Made by a program: the position numbers and the translations under genes
The notes under the pieces: generated by a model
The model's input: only the letters and a program-made list of their open reading frames with translations
What the model was told of the DNA's origin: nothing
Databases searched by the model: none
Shown here: positions 1 through 8,945 of the stretch, in pieces
Position numbering within the stretch: the first letter of the stretch is position 1
Layout: every line of letters begins with the position of its first letter
Source: an uncultured Ruminococcus sp.
GTDB taxonomy: Bacteria > Bacillota > Clostridia > Oscillospirales > Ruminococcaceae
Assembly: GCA_902787825.1 (NCBI GenBank)
Contig: CADAHS010000004.1
Location: forward strand, 62,001 to 126,000
Direction: 5' to 3'
Length of the DNA stretch: 64,000 nucleotides

Positions 1-1598
1 ATCTCCTTATAGGCTTTTTCAAGTCCGTCAGAATTAGTGACTTTTGTGTATTTATCATTAATGAACTTTTCGTATTTTTGGTTTATCTCTTTAGGAACAG
101 TACTATTCACGGAATAATATGTACTATGGTCGGCTAAAGCATTGCGTACTCTGTAAAAGCTGTCATTTTCGGGTCTTCGATAGCTGATAGAATATTTGTA
201 TGTTCCAAGCTTAACATAAGACTCAAAGTAAGGACGCATTTTATAAGAGTTTTTCTGGTCACTGTCAGAATAGTAAGAGCCATACGGTGCATAGACATAT
301 TTTCTGCTGGCACCCTTTACCTCTACAGTGATCTCGTCATCAACTGTCAGATCTTTTATTGATGAATTGATATTTAAGAAATTCGTCAGGTCGGTGAGCT
401 TGAAATAATCTGTATCCTGCGCACTGATCCCGATTTCTGAAAACTCTTTTGCAAATTCCTCACTGTCCTCGTATTCTACGGGATCCCAGCAGTTATCTTT
501 GTAATCGCCTCCAACATATCCTCGGAGATACAGGGTCTCTTTAAGCGGTTTTGTGTGAACTATAAGAGCAGTAGTACCATTGAAGCTGATCCCATCGGTG
601 TTGCCAAGTTTTCCTCCGTTTGTTCCACCAACTGCTTTAGTACCAAAGAAATCAAAACCACCGTCATAATCAGCGAACAGACCTCCGAGGTCTTCCAGTG
701 AGAAATTATTGAATGCATTGGTGAGCTTTCTTCTGTAGCTGTTTACAGTGTCGGATCTTTCGTGCCCAAGCAGGTTGGAAAGAACGATAATAATTATAAA
801 AACCGCTGCACACAGTACTGCTATAAACCTGAAAAGGACAAAGAATATTTTTGATTTGTCGATGTTTGAGGTGAGGTAATATGTGTGCTTTTTCTCGTGT
901 ACTGCAAATGTATTCATTCGCCCCGCACGATTAGTACGCTGGTTGATCGAATGCAGTGATATCATCAGCACCCAGCTGATAACAAGTATCACGACTGTCC
1001 TTAGCGGAGGCACCCAACCCCAATAGAAACCAAGTTCAAACAACGGAAATGTAACTATAAACAGCAGCGGAAAGTCTATCCTGTACACGCTTGCGATCGT
1101 TATCAGAATTGAAACGATCACAGACATGAACTGTATGAAAAATGATGACAGTTCCCGGTATGTGTATATGCTTATCCCACTGAGACTGCTGCCAAGTATT
1201 CCGCTTGGTTGTTTTGCATGCTGAAGGTAAAAATATACAGTGCATTTGAATCCGTCTATTATCTTGCCGAAGTTTACCAGAAAATACAATAGGAAAACTG
1301 ACATAAACAAAATGCCGATCAGCTTAATTGCAGTGTTCTTTGAGCGTATTACACACATTAATGCGACCGGCAGCAGGCAGCAAAACAGCATTGCGCCATA
1401 TTCAGGGTCGTTAAGTACAAAGCTCGCAAACATACTCATAACAGCATAGCTCGTGAAAAATGCAAACAGCGCTCTTGCTATGGCAAAATATATCGTATCA
1501 TGAGGCTTTGTATAGCTCATTGTGATGTCGTTCCCGAAGCAGACTCCGTTGCTGCTGATAAAGCCGTTGTCAAGCAGCGCTTTCTTTTTCTTTTTCAT
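1..1598 (-). CDS. TgpA-like transglutaminase-family membrane protein (C-terminus outside window)
   Basis: The reading frame is open from an ATG at 1598, preceded by a GGAGA ribosome binding site, to the window edge, giving about 532 residues without a stop. After a short lysine-rich start (MKKKKKALLDNGF) there are about seven hydrophobic segments in the first 270 residues, then a long hydrophilic, tyrosine-rich region expected outside the membrane. This is the layout of TgpA/DUF3488-type proteins, whose transglutaminase core follows the membrane bundle; that core would lie beyond the window, so the family call rests on topology and neighbours. It sits 23 bp downstream of a DUF58 gene and a MoxR gene, a trio that recurs widely. 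Function in the family is poorly defined, probably envelope-related. Confidence 0.7.
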   Translation of the reverse strand, partial: MKKKKKALLDNGFISSNGVCFGNDITMSYTKPHDTIYFAIARALFAFFTSYAVMSMFASFVLNDPEYGAMLFCCLLPVALMCVIRSKNTAIKLIGILFMSVFLLYFLVNFGKIIDGFKCTVYFYLQHAKQPSGILGSSLSGISIYTYRELSSFFIQFMSVIVSILITIASVYRIDFPLLFIVTFPLFELGFYWGWVPPLRTVVILVISWVLMISLHSINQRTNRAGRMNTFAVHEKKHTYYLTSNIDKSKIFFVLFRFIAVLCAAVFIIIIVLSNLLGHERSDTVNSYRRKLTNAFNNFSLEDLGGLFADYDGGFDFFGTKAVGGTNGGKLGNTDGISFNGTTALIVHTKPLKETLYLRGYVGGDYKDNCWDPVEYEDSEEFAKEFSEIGISAQDTDYFKLTDLTNFLNINSSIKDLTVDDEITVEVKGASRKYVYAPYGSYYSDSDQKNSYKMRPYFESYVKLGTYKYSISYRRPENDSFYRVRNALADHSTYYSVNSTVPKEINQKYEKFINDKYTKVTNSDGLEKAYKE

Positions 1599-1621
1599 TA
1601 TCTATACGTCTCCGATTATGT

Positions 1622-2812
1622 TCAGAATACTATGTCCGAAAAAGCCTCGCTTATATGGTCTTTTCGTATATAAATGATACCGACGTTTTCTTGCGTAGTG
1701 ATGTCAGTCTGTGGCTCGTCATCGGTTTTTGCAAATGCAAAGAGATACCTTGCCGAGCAACCTGATGTTGAGATAGAATCTATATCTTTTTCATCAAGTT
1801 TTGAGGAAAAAACGATCAGATGACCGCAGCAGATCTGTTCAGACTGAGATGTAAAAGGATAGATCCGTGCTTCAGCATCAATGTATGTCTTTGATCTTAT
1901 CAAAAGATCGGCGCATTCGTAATGATCGTCTTCGTCCTTGATATTCAAGCTTATAATTGATTTTGAAGCTTTGTCAAACCACATCATTGAATGGGCGATA
2001 CCACGGTCAGTGAGCATCATTGATACAGACAGTGCACCTTCTATAACAGCATCATATTCCTTTGCTGATCCTGTATTCAGGTTAACAAAGATATGCACGG
2101 CATAGGTCATCATGTGCGAATACTCTTTTACCATGACCTGATCCTGTTTAGCCGTGAGTTTCCAGTGGATACGGTTAGGCTTATCGCCCTCAATATATTC
2201 GTGCAGACCGAAAATCTGAGACGGGTCATCACCTTTTTTATCAGGTGAATATTCGTCCGATTCGATACCATAGCCACTGTAATCTGAAACCGTGTTTTCC
2301 ATCAGACTGTACTGCGGATATACAAACAGTATAGTTTCTCTTAATGCATCTTCAAACGCTTTGCCTCTGACTTTAAATTTGAAAAGCCTTAAAAAGTCAT
2401 AGACTCTGCATTTATTTATTTTAAGATCTATTTTTCCAAGGTGGATAGATGCTATGTTAAGCTTTAGTGATTGGCTTTCCTTTGAAATCAAAGGGAGATT
2501 TATCTTTGTGATGTTATTCTTATTCTTACTTTCTATTGCACTTTGGTGTTCAATAAAAATCTCAAGATTTGCGACAGGGAAGATCGTCGGATTCTCGACG
2601 AGTATCTCAAGTACAACTGCCGATCTTCCGACAGCCTTATGCATAGGCTGAACGAAACTGATCTTCAATTTTCGTGAGATATAAACATTGAGTGCAAAAA
2701 GGATCACAGGCATACTGAACAAAAAAACCATAAGATAAAACGAGAAGCTGCCAACGTACATTATATAGAACAGCACCGATATGGCAAGCAGTATAACGTA
2801 TACAACTAACAT
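1622..2812 (-). CDS. DUF58 domain-containing protein
   Basis: A 396-residue protein with two closely spaced N-terminal membrane segments (about residues 2-40), then a soluble region. Around residues 195-230 it has the DUF58 signature: a GDDPSQI stretch, then EYIEGDKPNRIHWKLTAKQD, matching the family pattern of Y..GD..R.I.WK.SA. It continues into a von Willebrand-A-like fold. It lies 13 bp downstream of the MoxR ATPase gene and 23 bp upstream of the TgpA-like gene, so the three are one operon. MoxR/DUF58 pairs are thought to act as chaperone-like assembly systems for membrane or secreted proteins; the client is not evident here. Confidence 0.85.
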   Translation of the reverse strand: MLVVYVILLAISVLFYIMYVGSFSFYLMVFLFSMPVILFALNVYISRKLKISFVQPMHKAVGRSAVVLEILVENPTIFPVANLEIFIEHQSAIESKNKNNITKINLPLISKESQSLKLNIASIHLGKIDLKINKCRVYDFLRLFKFKVRGKAFEDALRETILFVYPQYSLMENTVSDYSGYGIESDEYSPDKKGDDPSQIFGLHEYIEGDKPNRIHWKLTAKQDQVMVKEYSHMMTYAVHIFVNLNTGSAKEYDAVIEGALSVSMMLTDRGIAHSMMWFDKASKSIISLNIKDEDDHYECADLLIRSKTYIDAEARIYPFTSQSEQICCGHLIVFSSKLDEKDIDSISTSGCSARYLFAFAKTDDEPQTDITTQENVGIIYIRKDHISEAFSDIVF

Positions 2813-2825
2813 TGTGCTTCCTTTC

Positions 2826-3794
2826 TTATTTGTTTATCCTTGGTACCTGCACAGAGGAAATAACATTTTTGATTATCTGCTGCTGAGAGATTCCGTTGAT
2901 CTTTGCTTTTGAGTCAAATACAAGTCTGTGTCTGGCAACATCCTCAAAACAATAGAGCACATCGTCCGGTATAACATAATCTCTGCCTTTGAGAAGTGCA
3001 GTAGCTTTGCTTATTTTCAAAAGGGCGATCGAGCCTCTCGGTGAAAGTCCGAGCTTGATATAGCTGTTTTTTCGGGTCGCATTTGCCAGTGCTGCAATAT
3101 ATGAAAGAACCTCGTCAGAAACGTATATCTCATCAACAGTTTTTTTAGCAAGGATTATCTCGTTGACTGTTGCAACACCCTGTACAGCATCGGTCGAGAT
3201 GTTGGTGTTCTTGGATCTGAGCATATTTACTTCATTATCAAATGAAGGGTAGCCCATTGTCAGGCGGACAAGAAATCTGTCAAGCTGAGATTCCGGAAGC
3301 ATTTGAGTTCCGATCGAACCCATTGGATTCTGTGTTGCGATAACTATGTATGGGTCCGGGACCCTATGGGTCACACCATCAACAGTAACTTTACCTTCTT
3401 CCATAACTTCAAGCAATGCAGATTGCGTTTTTGAAGATGTTCTGTTGATCTCATCTGCAAGGAACAGATTTGTCATTGCAGCGCCCGGTTTATACACAAA
3501 TTCGTGAGTGTCCTTGTCAAGAACTGAAAATCCGGTAACATCAGAGGGAAGGACGTCAGGGGTAAACTGCATTCTCTTGTAATCAAGTGAAAGAGCTTTA
3601 GAAAGTGCTAATGCAAGAGTGGTCTTTCCAACACCCGGAATATCCTCAATAAGGATATGACCTCCCGAGAGTATGCAAAGCAGGACTTTGACAATTATTT
3701 CATCTTTTCCTATAATAACTTTTCTGACCTGACTGATAACGTTTTGCGAAAACGCAAGCACTTTTTTCTGGTCTTCATTTAAGTTGTACGACAT
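2826..3794 (-). CDS. MoxR family AAA+ ATPase
   Basis: This 322-residue AAA+ ATPase of the AAA_3 (MoxR) family has Walker A GVGKTTLA at residues 54-61, Walker B LFLADEINR near residue 115, and a sensor-1 ATQNPMGS stretch. The C-terminal lid carries the usual LGLSPRGS motif. It is the first gene of a three-gene operon with DUF58 and TgpA-like proteins. A consensus-like sigma-A promoter lies upstream and the AGGAG site near 3805 supports the start. The family hydrolyses ATP to remodel or mature partner proteins, usually those with VWA-like domains such as the DUF58 product next door. Confidence 0.93.
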   Translation of the reverse strand: MSYNLNEDQKKVLAFSQNVISQVRKVIIGKDEIIVKVLLCILSGGHILIEDIPGVGKTTLALALSKALSLDYKRMQFTPDVLPSDVTGFSVLDKDTHEFVYKPGAAMTNLFLADEINRTSSKTQSALLEVMEEGKVTVDGVTHRVPDPYIVIATQNPMGSIGTQMLPESQLDRFLVRLTMGYPSFDNEVNMLRSKNTNISTDAVQGVATVNEIILAKKTVDEIYVSDEVLSYIAALANATRKNSYIKLGLSPRGSIALLKISKATALLKGRDYVIPDDVLYCFEDVARHRLVFDSKAKINGISQQQIIKNVISSVQVPRINK

Positions 3795-3826
3795 CTTTCA
3801 TTTCTCCTCATTTACATATTTAATTT

Positions 3827-3855
3827 ATTATATCATATATTCATTTTCAATGCAA
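3827..3855 (-). promoter_or_regulatory. sigma-A promoter of the moxR operon
   Basis: Read on the minus strand, a -35 TTGCAT (3855-3850) is followed after exactly 17 bp by a perfect -10 TATAAT (3832-3827). The -10 lies 32 bp upstream of the moxR ATG. The region is very AT-rich, so a chance -10 is possible, but the spacing and position fit. Confidence 0.6.
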
Positions 3856-3902
3856 CCTTTATATCAAAAAAACTGATATTCTGAATCGCTTTGTATATAT
3901 AA

Positions 3903-3931
3903 GAATAAATTGATTTGCATTCTCATAGTAT
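3903..3931 (+). promoter_or_regulatory. candidate sigma-E promoter of spoIIIA operon
   Basis: GAATAAA at 3903-3909 resembles the sigma-E -35 (KMATATT) and CATAGTAT at 3924-3931 matches six of eight positions of the sigma-E -10 (CATACAMT), with 14 bp between. It lies 33 bp upstream of spoIIIAA, the first gene of an operon that is transcribed by mother-cell sigma-E in Bacillus subtilis. No good sigma-A promoter is seen in this gap on the plus strand. The assignment is by motif only. Confidence 0.45.
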
Positions 3932-3964
3932 TTTATAGGACAAGTAAGAGAAGGGGCGTGTCAG

Positions 3965-4891
3965 ATGAAACAGTCAAGCAAGCTCGCTTATGTACTGCCT
4001 TATCTTCCTTCAAGGATAAGGAGTTCAGTAACAGCAATGTCAGACTATGAACAAAGCAATATACAAGAGATCAGACTAAGACTTGGCAGAAAGCTTACTG
4101 TTACGTTATCCTCAAAGGAGTATTATCTGTCAAAGTCAGGCAAGCTCTCGGAAGATCCCGGTAATGGACTTGATGTTACAGCAGATGACATAAACATAGT
4201 GTACAAGCTGGCTCTGAGAGACTCCGTGCATAGCTTTCAGCGTGAGATAACAAGAGGTTATGTAACGATCAATGGCGGATGCAGGGTGGGTTTTTGCGGA
4301 ACGGCTGTGCTTGATGGCAGCAACGGATACAAAATCGAAAACATCAAGGATATCTCATCTGTTAATATCCGAATCGCAAGGGAGATTTACGGCTGTTCTG
4401 ACGAGATATATCAGAAGGTGTTTTCAAATGGTGTTTGCAGCCTGCTGATTGTTGGACCGCCGTCCAGCGGAAAGACCACAGTACTTCGTGATATCACACG
4501 TCGTATCGGTAATGTGCAAAGTGTTTGTCTGATAGATGAGAGATGCGAGATAGCATCAGTATCTAATGCTGCTGCACACAATGACGTAGGTATGAAAACT
4601 GATATATTCAGCTCTTATAACAAATTTGAAGGTATTATGACTGCGGTCAGAGTTATGTCACCCAAAGTACTTGTATGTGATGAGATCGGGAGCAAGGAAG
4701 ACCTGAAAGCCCTATGTTACGCAATTAACAGTGGTGTAAAGATAATCGCTTCATGCCATAGCACCGATATAAATGAGGCAATAATCAAACCGGTTATTTC
4801 CAAGCTGATAAAAATGAAAGCGTTTGATGCAGCTGCTTTGCTCGGCTGCGGAGCTCAATGTGGAAGGCTTGTTGAATACTGCAAGCTATAA
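3965..4891 (+). CDS. spoIIIAA: stage III sporulation protein AA
   Basis: SpoIIIAA is the cytoplasmic, secretion-type ATPase of the mother-cell SpoIIIA-SpoIIQ channel that keeps the engulfed forespore transcriptionally active. The 308-residue product has Walker A GPPSSGKT at about residues 164-171, a VCLIDERCEI segment, the PKVLVCDEIG Walker B, and a CHSTDI motif typical of this VirB11/PilT-like family. Length agrees with the family (about 307). It is the first gene of a complete eight-gene spoIIIA operon, with spoIIIAB 21 bp downstream. Confidence 0.96.
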   Translation: MKQSSKLAYVLPYLPSRIRSSVTAMSDYEQSNIQEIRLRLGRKLTVTLSSKEYYLSKSGKLSEDPGNGLDVTADDINIVYKLALRDSVHSFQREITRGYVTINGGCRVGFCGTAVLDGSNGYKIENIKDISSVNIRIAREIYGCSDEIYQKVFSNGVCSLLIVGPPSSGKTTVLRDITRRIGNVQSVCLIDERCEIASVSNAAAHNDVGMKTDIFSSYNKFEGIMTAVRVMSPKVLVCDEIGSKEDLKALCYAINSGVKIIASCHSTDINEAIIKPVISKLIKMKAFDAAALLGCGAQCGRLVEYCKL

Positions 4892-4912
4892 AAACTATGA
4901 AAAGGAGAATAT

Positions 4913-5401
4913 ATGTTAAAGCTTGTCGGAAGTTTGTTTATTATAATTGCCGGTGCTATGGCAGGAAACAGTGCTGCAGTTTCTTTCAGAAACAAGCTTG
5001 AGCTGCAAAGGACGCTGCTGAAAATGTACTCTGAAACAGCGATCATGCTTAAATACTCCTTTATTACACTTCCAGAGCTTATTGAACAACTTCGCAGAAA
5101 TAATGAGTATTCATCTCTCTCTTTTCTCGATGTTGATGATGATACTGATATAAGACGATCTTTGCTTGACAAACTCAGAGCGTGGGATATGGCTGATGAA
5201 GAATCTATGAGTATACTGAAGTCATTCTTTATAAATTTTGGAACTACAGATATCAGCGGACAACTGTCGTATGCTGCAATGGCTCGTGCTCGGCAATCTG
5301 AGATCGTTGAACGAGAAACCAAACAGTTGAACAAGCGATCAAGGTTTGCCAGGACGTTTGGCGTTCTTGGCGGGGCATTTGCAGCTGTAATGATGATTTG
5401 A
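4913..5401 (+). CDS. spoIIIAB: stage III sporulation protein AB
   Basis: A 162-residue protein with an N-terminal membrane segment (LVGSLFIIIAGAMAGNSAA) and a C-terminal one (FGVLGGAFAAVMMI) flanking a helical cytoplasmic region, the topology of SpoIIIAB, a distant relative of type II secretion inner-membrane GspF proteins. It is slightly shorter than the usual 170 residues. Family assignment rests on position between spoIIIAA and spoIIIAC and on the membrane layout. The GGAG at 4903-4906 decides the start. Confidence 0.92.
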   Translation: MLKLVGSLFIIIAGAMAGNSAAVSFRNKLELQRTLLKMYSETAIMLKYSFITLPELIEQLRRNNEYSSLSFLDVDDDTDIRRSLLDKLRAWDMADEESMSILKSFFINFGTTDISGQLSYAAMARARQSEIVERETKQLNKRSRFARTFGVLGGAFAAVMMI

Positions 5402-5415
5402 AGGAATGAGCTTTC

Positions 5416-5613
5416 ATGGACATAGATCTTATCTTTAAAATAGCGGCAATAGGTATAATTGTAGCTGTTCTCAATCAGCTTCTCAAACGTGCTGAAAGGG
5501 ACGAACAGGCGATGATGACTACACTTGCAGGACTTATTGTTGTACTGTTTATGATAGTCAATCAGATCGGAGATCTTTTTGAAACAATAAAGAGGATTTT
5601 CGGGCTAAGCTGA
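5416..5613 (+). CDS. spoIIIAC: stage III sporulation protein AC
   Basis: A 65-residue protein with two membrane helices (about residues 5-22 and 37-58) joined by a short charged loop LLKRAERDEQ, matching SpoIIIAC in size and topology. It is related to the second half of SpoIIIAD. Its ATG lies 14 bp after the spoIIIAB stop, and its TGA overlaps the spoIIIAD ATG, indicating translational coupling. Confidence 0.92.
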   Translation: MDIDLIFKIAAIGIIVAVLNQLLKRAERDEQAMMTTLAGLIVVLFMIVNQIGDLFETIKRIFGLS

Positions 5614-5999
5614 TGAATATTATGACTGTATGCGGATTTTGCATAGCATCTGTGATCGCCTGCAAGGCCATTGAAAGCGACAGCAGACAGATAAAAACGG
5701 TACTGACACTAACGGTCTCGGTCATACTTCTGATATATTCGGCAGGTTTTGTATCGCAGATCTTTTCAACGGTGAGTTCACTGTTTGAATCCGCAAAGAT
5801 AGATAATATGTACATAAAAGTAATATTTAAAAGTCTTGGAGTAACATATCTTGCTCAGTTCGCTTCTGATTACTGCAAGGACTGCGGAGAAAACGCCATT
5901 GCCTCGCAGGTGATACTTGCAGGCAAAATATCCGTTTTGGTAATATCATTACCGTTGTTCAAGTCATTTATTGAGATAGTCAAAAGTCTAATCGTCTGA
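5613..5999 (+). CDS. spoIIIAD: stage III sporulation protein AD
   Basis: A 128-residue integral membrane protein with four predicted helices and the conserved segment LGVTYLAQFASDYCKDCGE that marks SpoIIIAD. The start codon overlaps the spoIIIAC stop (TGATG). It forms part of the membrane base of the feeding channel in the outer forespore membrane. Length matches the family (about 130). Confidence 0.94.
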   Translation: MNIMTVCGFCIASVIACKAIESDSRQIKTVLTLTVSVILLIYSAGFVSQIFSTVSSLFESAKIDNMYIKVIFKSLGVTYLAQFASDYCKDCGENAIASQVILAGKISVLVISLPLFKSFIEIVKSLIV

Positions 6000-6013
6000 A
6001 ACAGAGGGGAAAA

Positions 6014-7156
6014 ATGAAAAGGATTACAGCTCTGCTGTTAGTATTGGTGCTCAGTGTTATTTCAGCGCCTTTAAGCTTTGCGAGCGAGAACAAAGATGAG
6101 CCGCAGGATTTTCAGAAGATTATCAGTGATATTCAAAAAAAGCTTGATTCTGGTACATCAAAAGATGTAAGAAAGCAGCTCAGTTCAACCGGTTTAAGCG
6201 TTGATAAACCTGAGAAACTGGGTGAGATCAAACCAAAAAATATAATTGAATCAGGCATTTCTATATTTACAGACGCAATCAAAGCTCCGTTGGTCACACT
6301 TGGTAAATTAATTGCTGTTGCACTGCTTTGCGTTATTATCGGTTCAGTTTCGTCCGGTAAAGATCAGCTTTCTGGTATACTTGAACTTGTGTGTCTTGTG
6401 TGTACTGTCGTGCTTATAACTGATACGCTGACCAAGAGCTTTGCTGCGATAAAGGATTCTATCCAGAGTATAAACTCATATCTGATTGCTTATCTTCCGG
6501 TTTTTTCAGGGATCACGCTTGCAGGCGGCAATGTCATTGGTTCAAACGGTTATCTCGGGATAATGCTGATGGTTTGCGAGATAATGGGTCTGATCGCATC
6601 AAAGGTCCTGCTGCCATTTCTCAGTGTTCTGCTTGCTATTACGCTTGTATCGTGTATTAATCCGAGACTCAGATTTTCAGATTTTGCGGGAAGTGTAAAA
6701 AAGATCATAACAGTTGGGCTTGGACTTATAATGACAGTTTTTACAGGGCTTATGACGATACAAGGTATCGCAGGTGCTTCTGTGGATAATGTTTCGTCAA
6801 AGGCGATAAGGTTTGCCGCATCAAGCTTTATACCTATTATCGGTTCATCAGTCTCTGAGGCATATTCATCTGTAAAGGGAAGCCTTGGAGTTATCAGGAC
6901 ATCCGTGGGAAGCATTGGAATAATCGTGCTTTTCATTATAATACTAAGGCCATTGATATCAGTGATTGCTGTAAAGTTTGTGATCTTTCTCGCCAAGTGC
7001 GTTAATGAGATCTTTGGTCAGCCAAGGACAGCTGAACTGTTGAAAAGTATTAATTCAGTGCTTTCGATAGCAATGAGTATTCTCATTGCCTATGCGATCT
7101 TTTTTACGGTTGCAACATCTATACTAATGCTTACAGCATTTAATGCAGGAGGGTAA
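6014..7156 (+). CDS. spoIIIAE: stage III sporulation protein AE
   Basis: SpoIIIAE is a polytopic membrane component of the SpoIIIA channel. The 380-residue product begins with a signal sequence (MKRITALLLVLVLSVIS, cleavage plausible after SFA), followed by a polar segment and about seven membrane helices, with a conserved VSCINPRLRFSDF region in the middle. Length is close to the Bacillus protein (399). A GAGGGGA ribosome binding site at 6004-6010 supports the ATG. The TAA is immediately followed by spoIIIAF. Confidence 0.95.
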   Translation: MKRITALLLVLVLSVISAPLSFASENKDEPQDFQKIISDIQKKLDSGTSKDVRKQLSSTGLSVDKPEKLGEIKPKNIIESGISIFTDAIKAPLVTLGKLIAVALLCVIIGSVSSGKDQLSGILELVCLVCTVVLITDTLTKSFAAIKDSIQSINSYLIAYLPVFSGITLAGGNVIGSNGYLGIMLMVCEIMGLIASKVLLPFLSVLLAITLVSCINPRLRFSDFAGSVKKIITVGLGLIMTVFTGLMTIQGIAGASVDNVSSKAIRFAASSFIPIIGSSVSEAYSSVKGSLGVIRTSVGSIGIIVLFIIILRPLISVIAVKFVIFLAKCVNEIFGQPRTAELLKSINSVLSIAMSILIAYAIFFTVATSILMLTAFNAGG

Positions 7157-7633
7157 ATGGAGATACTAAAAACTGTAATATACTCAGCCTGTGTGATCGG
7201 CATAGTGAGCACGTTTGTAGATATTGCTGCACCGCAGGGATCAATGAAAAAACAGCTGGATCTGATAATAGGGATAATTCTTGTGCTTGTCGTTATCACC
7301 CCTTTTATGAATAAAGAGTTTAAGATCAGACTTTCTGAATATACATACGATTATGATAAGAAAATTTATGGCGAGATCAAAAAATATACCGAACAGACTG
7401 TGCTTGATGAAGCCAGTTCCAGAGTCAGCGATCATTTCAGAAAAAAGCTTTCTGATAATGGTATCAAATGTGATAATATTATCATAACCCCGGAGCTTGA
7501 TGAATATAATCGGATAGAGATAAAAAAAGTTCAGATAAGCTCGCAGCAGGGAGACAGGACAATTATAACAAAACTCATTAAAGAAGATCTGCCTCAGACT
7601 GAGGTGGTCGTGACAGCAGGTGACAGCAGTTGA
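7157..7633 (+). CDS. spoIIIAF: stage III sporulation protein AF
   Basis: A 158-residue protein with two N-terminal membrane helices (residues about 8-26 and 35-53, with the motif GSMKKQLDLIIGIILVLVV between and in them), then a soluble domain with a ring-building-motif-like C-terminal half (IEIKKVQISSQQ). This is the SpoIIIAF layout. It starts directly after the spoIIIAE stop and its own stop overlaps the spoIIIAG start. Confidence 0.92.
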   Translation: MEILKTVIYSACVIGIVSTFVDIAAPQGSMKKQLDLIIGIILVLVVITPFMNKEFKIRLSEYTYDYDKKIYGEIKKYTEQTVLDEASSRVSDHFRKKLSDNGIKCDNIIITPELDEYNRIEIKKVQISSQQGDRTIITKLIKEDLPQTEVVVTAGDSS

Positions 7634-8181
7634 GTTTAAATAGTTTATCAAAAAGAATAAAAAACCTATCTGGATCAAAGAATATGACCCGAATAATAGT
7701 TGCTGCCGGCATAATTGGTATAGTTCTCATAGCATTGTCGGGAATAAAGCCATCACAAAGCGCTGCTTCAACGTCAGAGCCATCCGAACAGCTGAATTTC
7801 AGTGACGACGGTGATGAATACAAGCAGCAGATAATGTATGAACTTAAAGATATACTTGAAAAGATCGAGGGCGTGGGTGAGTGTGAGGTGATGGTATCGG
7901 TCGAAAGCACAGCTGAATATGTTTATGCTGAGAATGTCGAAAGGTCAGCAGATGTTGACTCCGGCGGATCGAATGAAAGATATGAAAACGAGATAGTTAT
8001 TATTGAAAACAACGGCGGCAGGCAGGCACTTGTGAAAAAAATGATACGACCCAGAGTCGGAGGAGTTGTTGTGGTTTGTGGGGGAGGTGGGGATATCGTT
8101 GTTAAAGAGCGTGTGATAAAAGCTGTTTCGGCAGCTTTGAATCTGCCCTACGGCAGAATATGTGTCGAAGGCAAAAAATAA
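7630..8181 (+). CDS. spoIIIAG: stage III sporulation protein AG
   Basis: SpoIIIAG forms the large ring of the channel in the intermembrane space. The 183-residue product has one N-terminal membrane helix (IIVAAGIIGIVLIALSGI), a linker, and the ring-building core with KIEGVGECEVMVSVES and the conserved C-terminal RPRVGGVVVVCGGG and VIKAVSAALNL segments. It is shorter than the Bacillus protein (229). The start is a TTG that overlaps the spoIIIAF stop as TTGA, so translation is probably coupled. Confidence 0.95.
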   Translation: MSLNSLSKRIKNLSGSKNMTRIIVAAGIIGIVLIALSGIKPSQSAASTSEPSEQLNFSDDGDEYKQQIMYELKDILEKIEGVGECEVMVSVESTAEYVYAENVERSADVDSGGSNERYENEIVIIENNGGRQALVKKMIRPRVGGVVVVCGGGGDIVVKERVIKAVSAALNLPYGRICVEGKK

Positions 8182-8199
8182 TCAAGAGAGGTAATCCAA

Positions 8200-8754
8200 A
8201 TGAAAAAACCATCACTAATCATCGGTAAAAAACAGATACTACTCGCAGGAATGACGCTTGTACTTGGACTTGCAATTTATATTAATTATGCATATTCAGC
8301 TTCCGGCAAGAATATCAAGTCGACAGATGTTGTTAAGAATCAGTCAGTAAATTACGGCGAATCTCAGCTTGTAAGTAAAGATACCAAAGAAGAGAGCGAC
8401 GACTATTTTGCTAAGGCAAGAATAGACAGAACGACCTCGAGAGATAATGCTGTACAGACTCTGAAATCAATTATCTCAGGCGGAGACTCCACCGAGGAAG
8501 AAAAGAAGACTGCTTCACAGCAGGCTCAGACAATGACAGGCTTAATGGAAACCGAAAATAAGATCGAAAACCTTGTTAAAGCTGCCGGTTTTAAGGATTG
8601 CGTCGTTTATCTTGACGGGACAAGTGCAAATATCGTTGTCAAGACCGGTTCAAAAGACGGACTGATGGCAAGCGAAGCAGCGAAAATAAAGGATATCCTG
8701 CTTTCAGAAGTGTCTGTCGCAAATGAAAATATCCGTATCTTCGATGTAGCCTAA
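8200..8754 (+). CDS. spoIIIAH: stage III sporulation protein AH
   Basis: SpoIIIAH spans the outer forespore membrane and pairs with forespore SpoIIQ across the intermembrane space. The 184-residue product has one N-terminal helix (LLAGMTLVLGLAIYINYAY), a polar linker, and a YscJ/FliF-like C-terminal domain (LVKAAGFKDCVVYLDG; LSEVSVANENIRI). Length fits the clostridial family. It closes the operon and is followed by a weak hairpin terminator. Confidence 0.95.
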   Translation: MKKPSLIIGKKQILLAGMTLVLGLAIYINYAYSASGKNIKSTDVVKNQSVNYGESQLVSKDTKEESDDYFAKARIDRTTSRDNAVQTLKSIISGGDSTEEEKKTASQQAQTMTGLMETENKIENLVKAAGFKDCVVYLDGTSANIVVKTGSKDGLMASEAAKIKDILLSEVSVANENIRIFDVA

Positions 8755-8765
8755 ACGCTGGGCTC

Positions 8766-8797
8766 CTGTATCAATTTACTCCTGATTACAGCTTTTT
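8766..8797 (+). terminator. terminator after spoIIIA operon
   Basis: CTGTATCA (8766-8773) pairs with TGATTACAG (8783-8791) with one bulged base, followed by C and five T (8793-8797). The stem is short, so this is a modest intrinsic terminator, placed 12 bp after the spoIIIAH stop and before the asp23 promoter. Confidence 0.5.
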
Positions 8798-8838
8798 CAA
8801 AAAAACTTATCGACTTATAAAAAAATCAGTAAAAACAC

Positions 8839-8867
8839 TTGTAAGTTATATCAAAATGTGTTATACT
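8839..8867 (+). promoter_or_regulatory. sigma-A promoter of asp23-nusB operon
   Basis: TTGTAA (8839-8844), a 17-bp spacer and TATACT (8862-8867) form a good sigma-A promoter. It separates the vegetative asp23-nusB run from the sporulation operon upstream and leaves a leader of about 70 nt. Confidence 0.65.
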
Positions 8868-8945
8868 GATTATAAGTATAGTATACAGAGTTGTGTCGCT
8901 GAGAATTATAATGAAAAACATCTTTGTAATAAGGGGTGGATACAT

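Noticed and set aside
4855..5334. Open frame of 159 codons on minus
   Set aside because: Antisense to spoIIIAB, which fits the operon; serine-rich with no motif.
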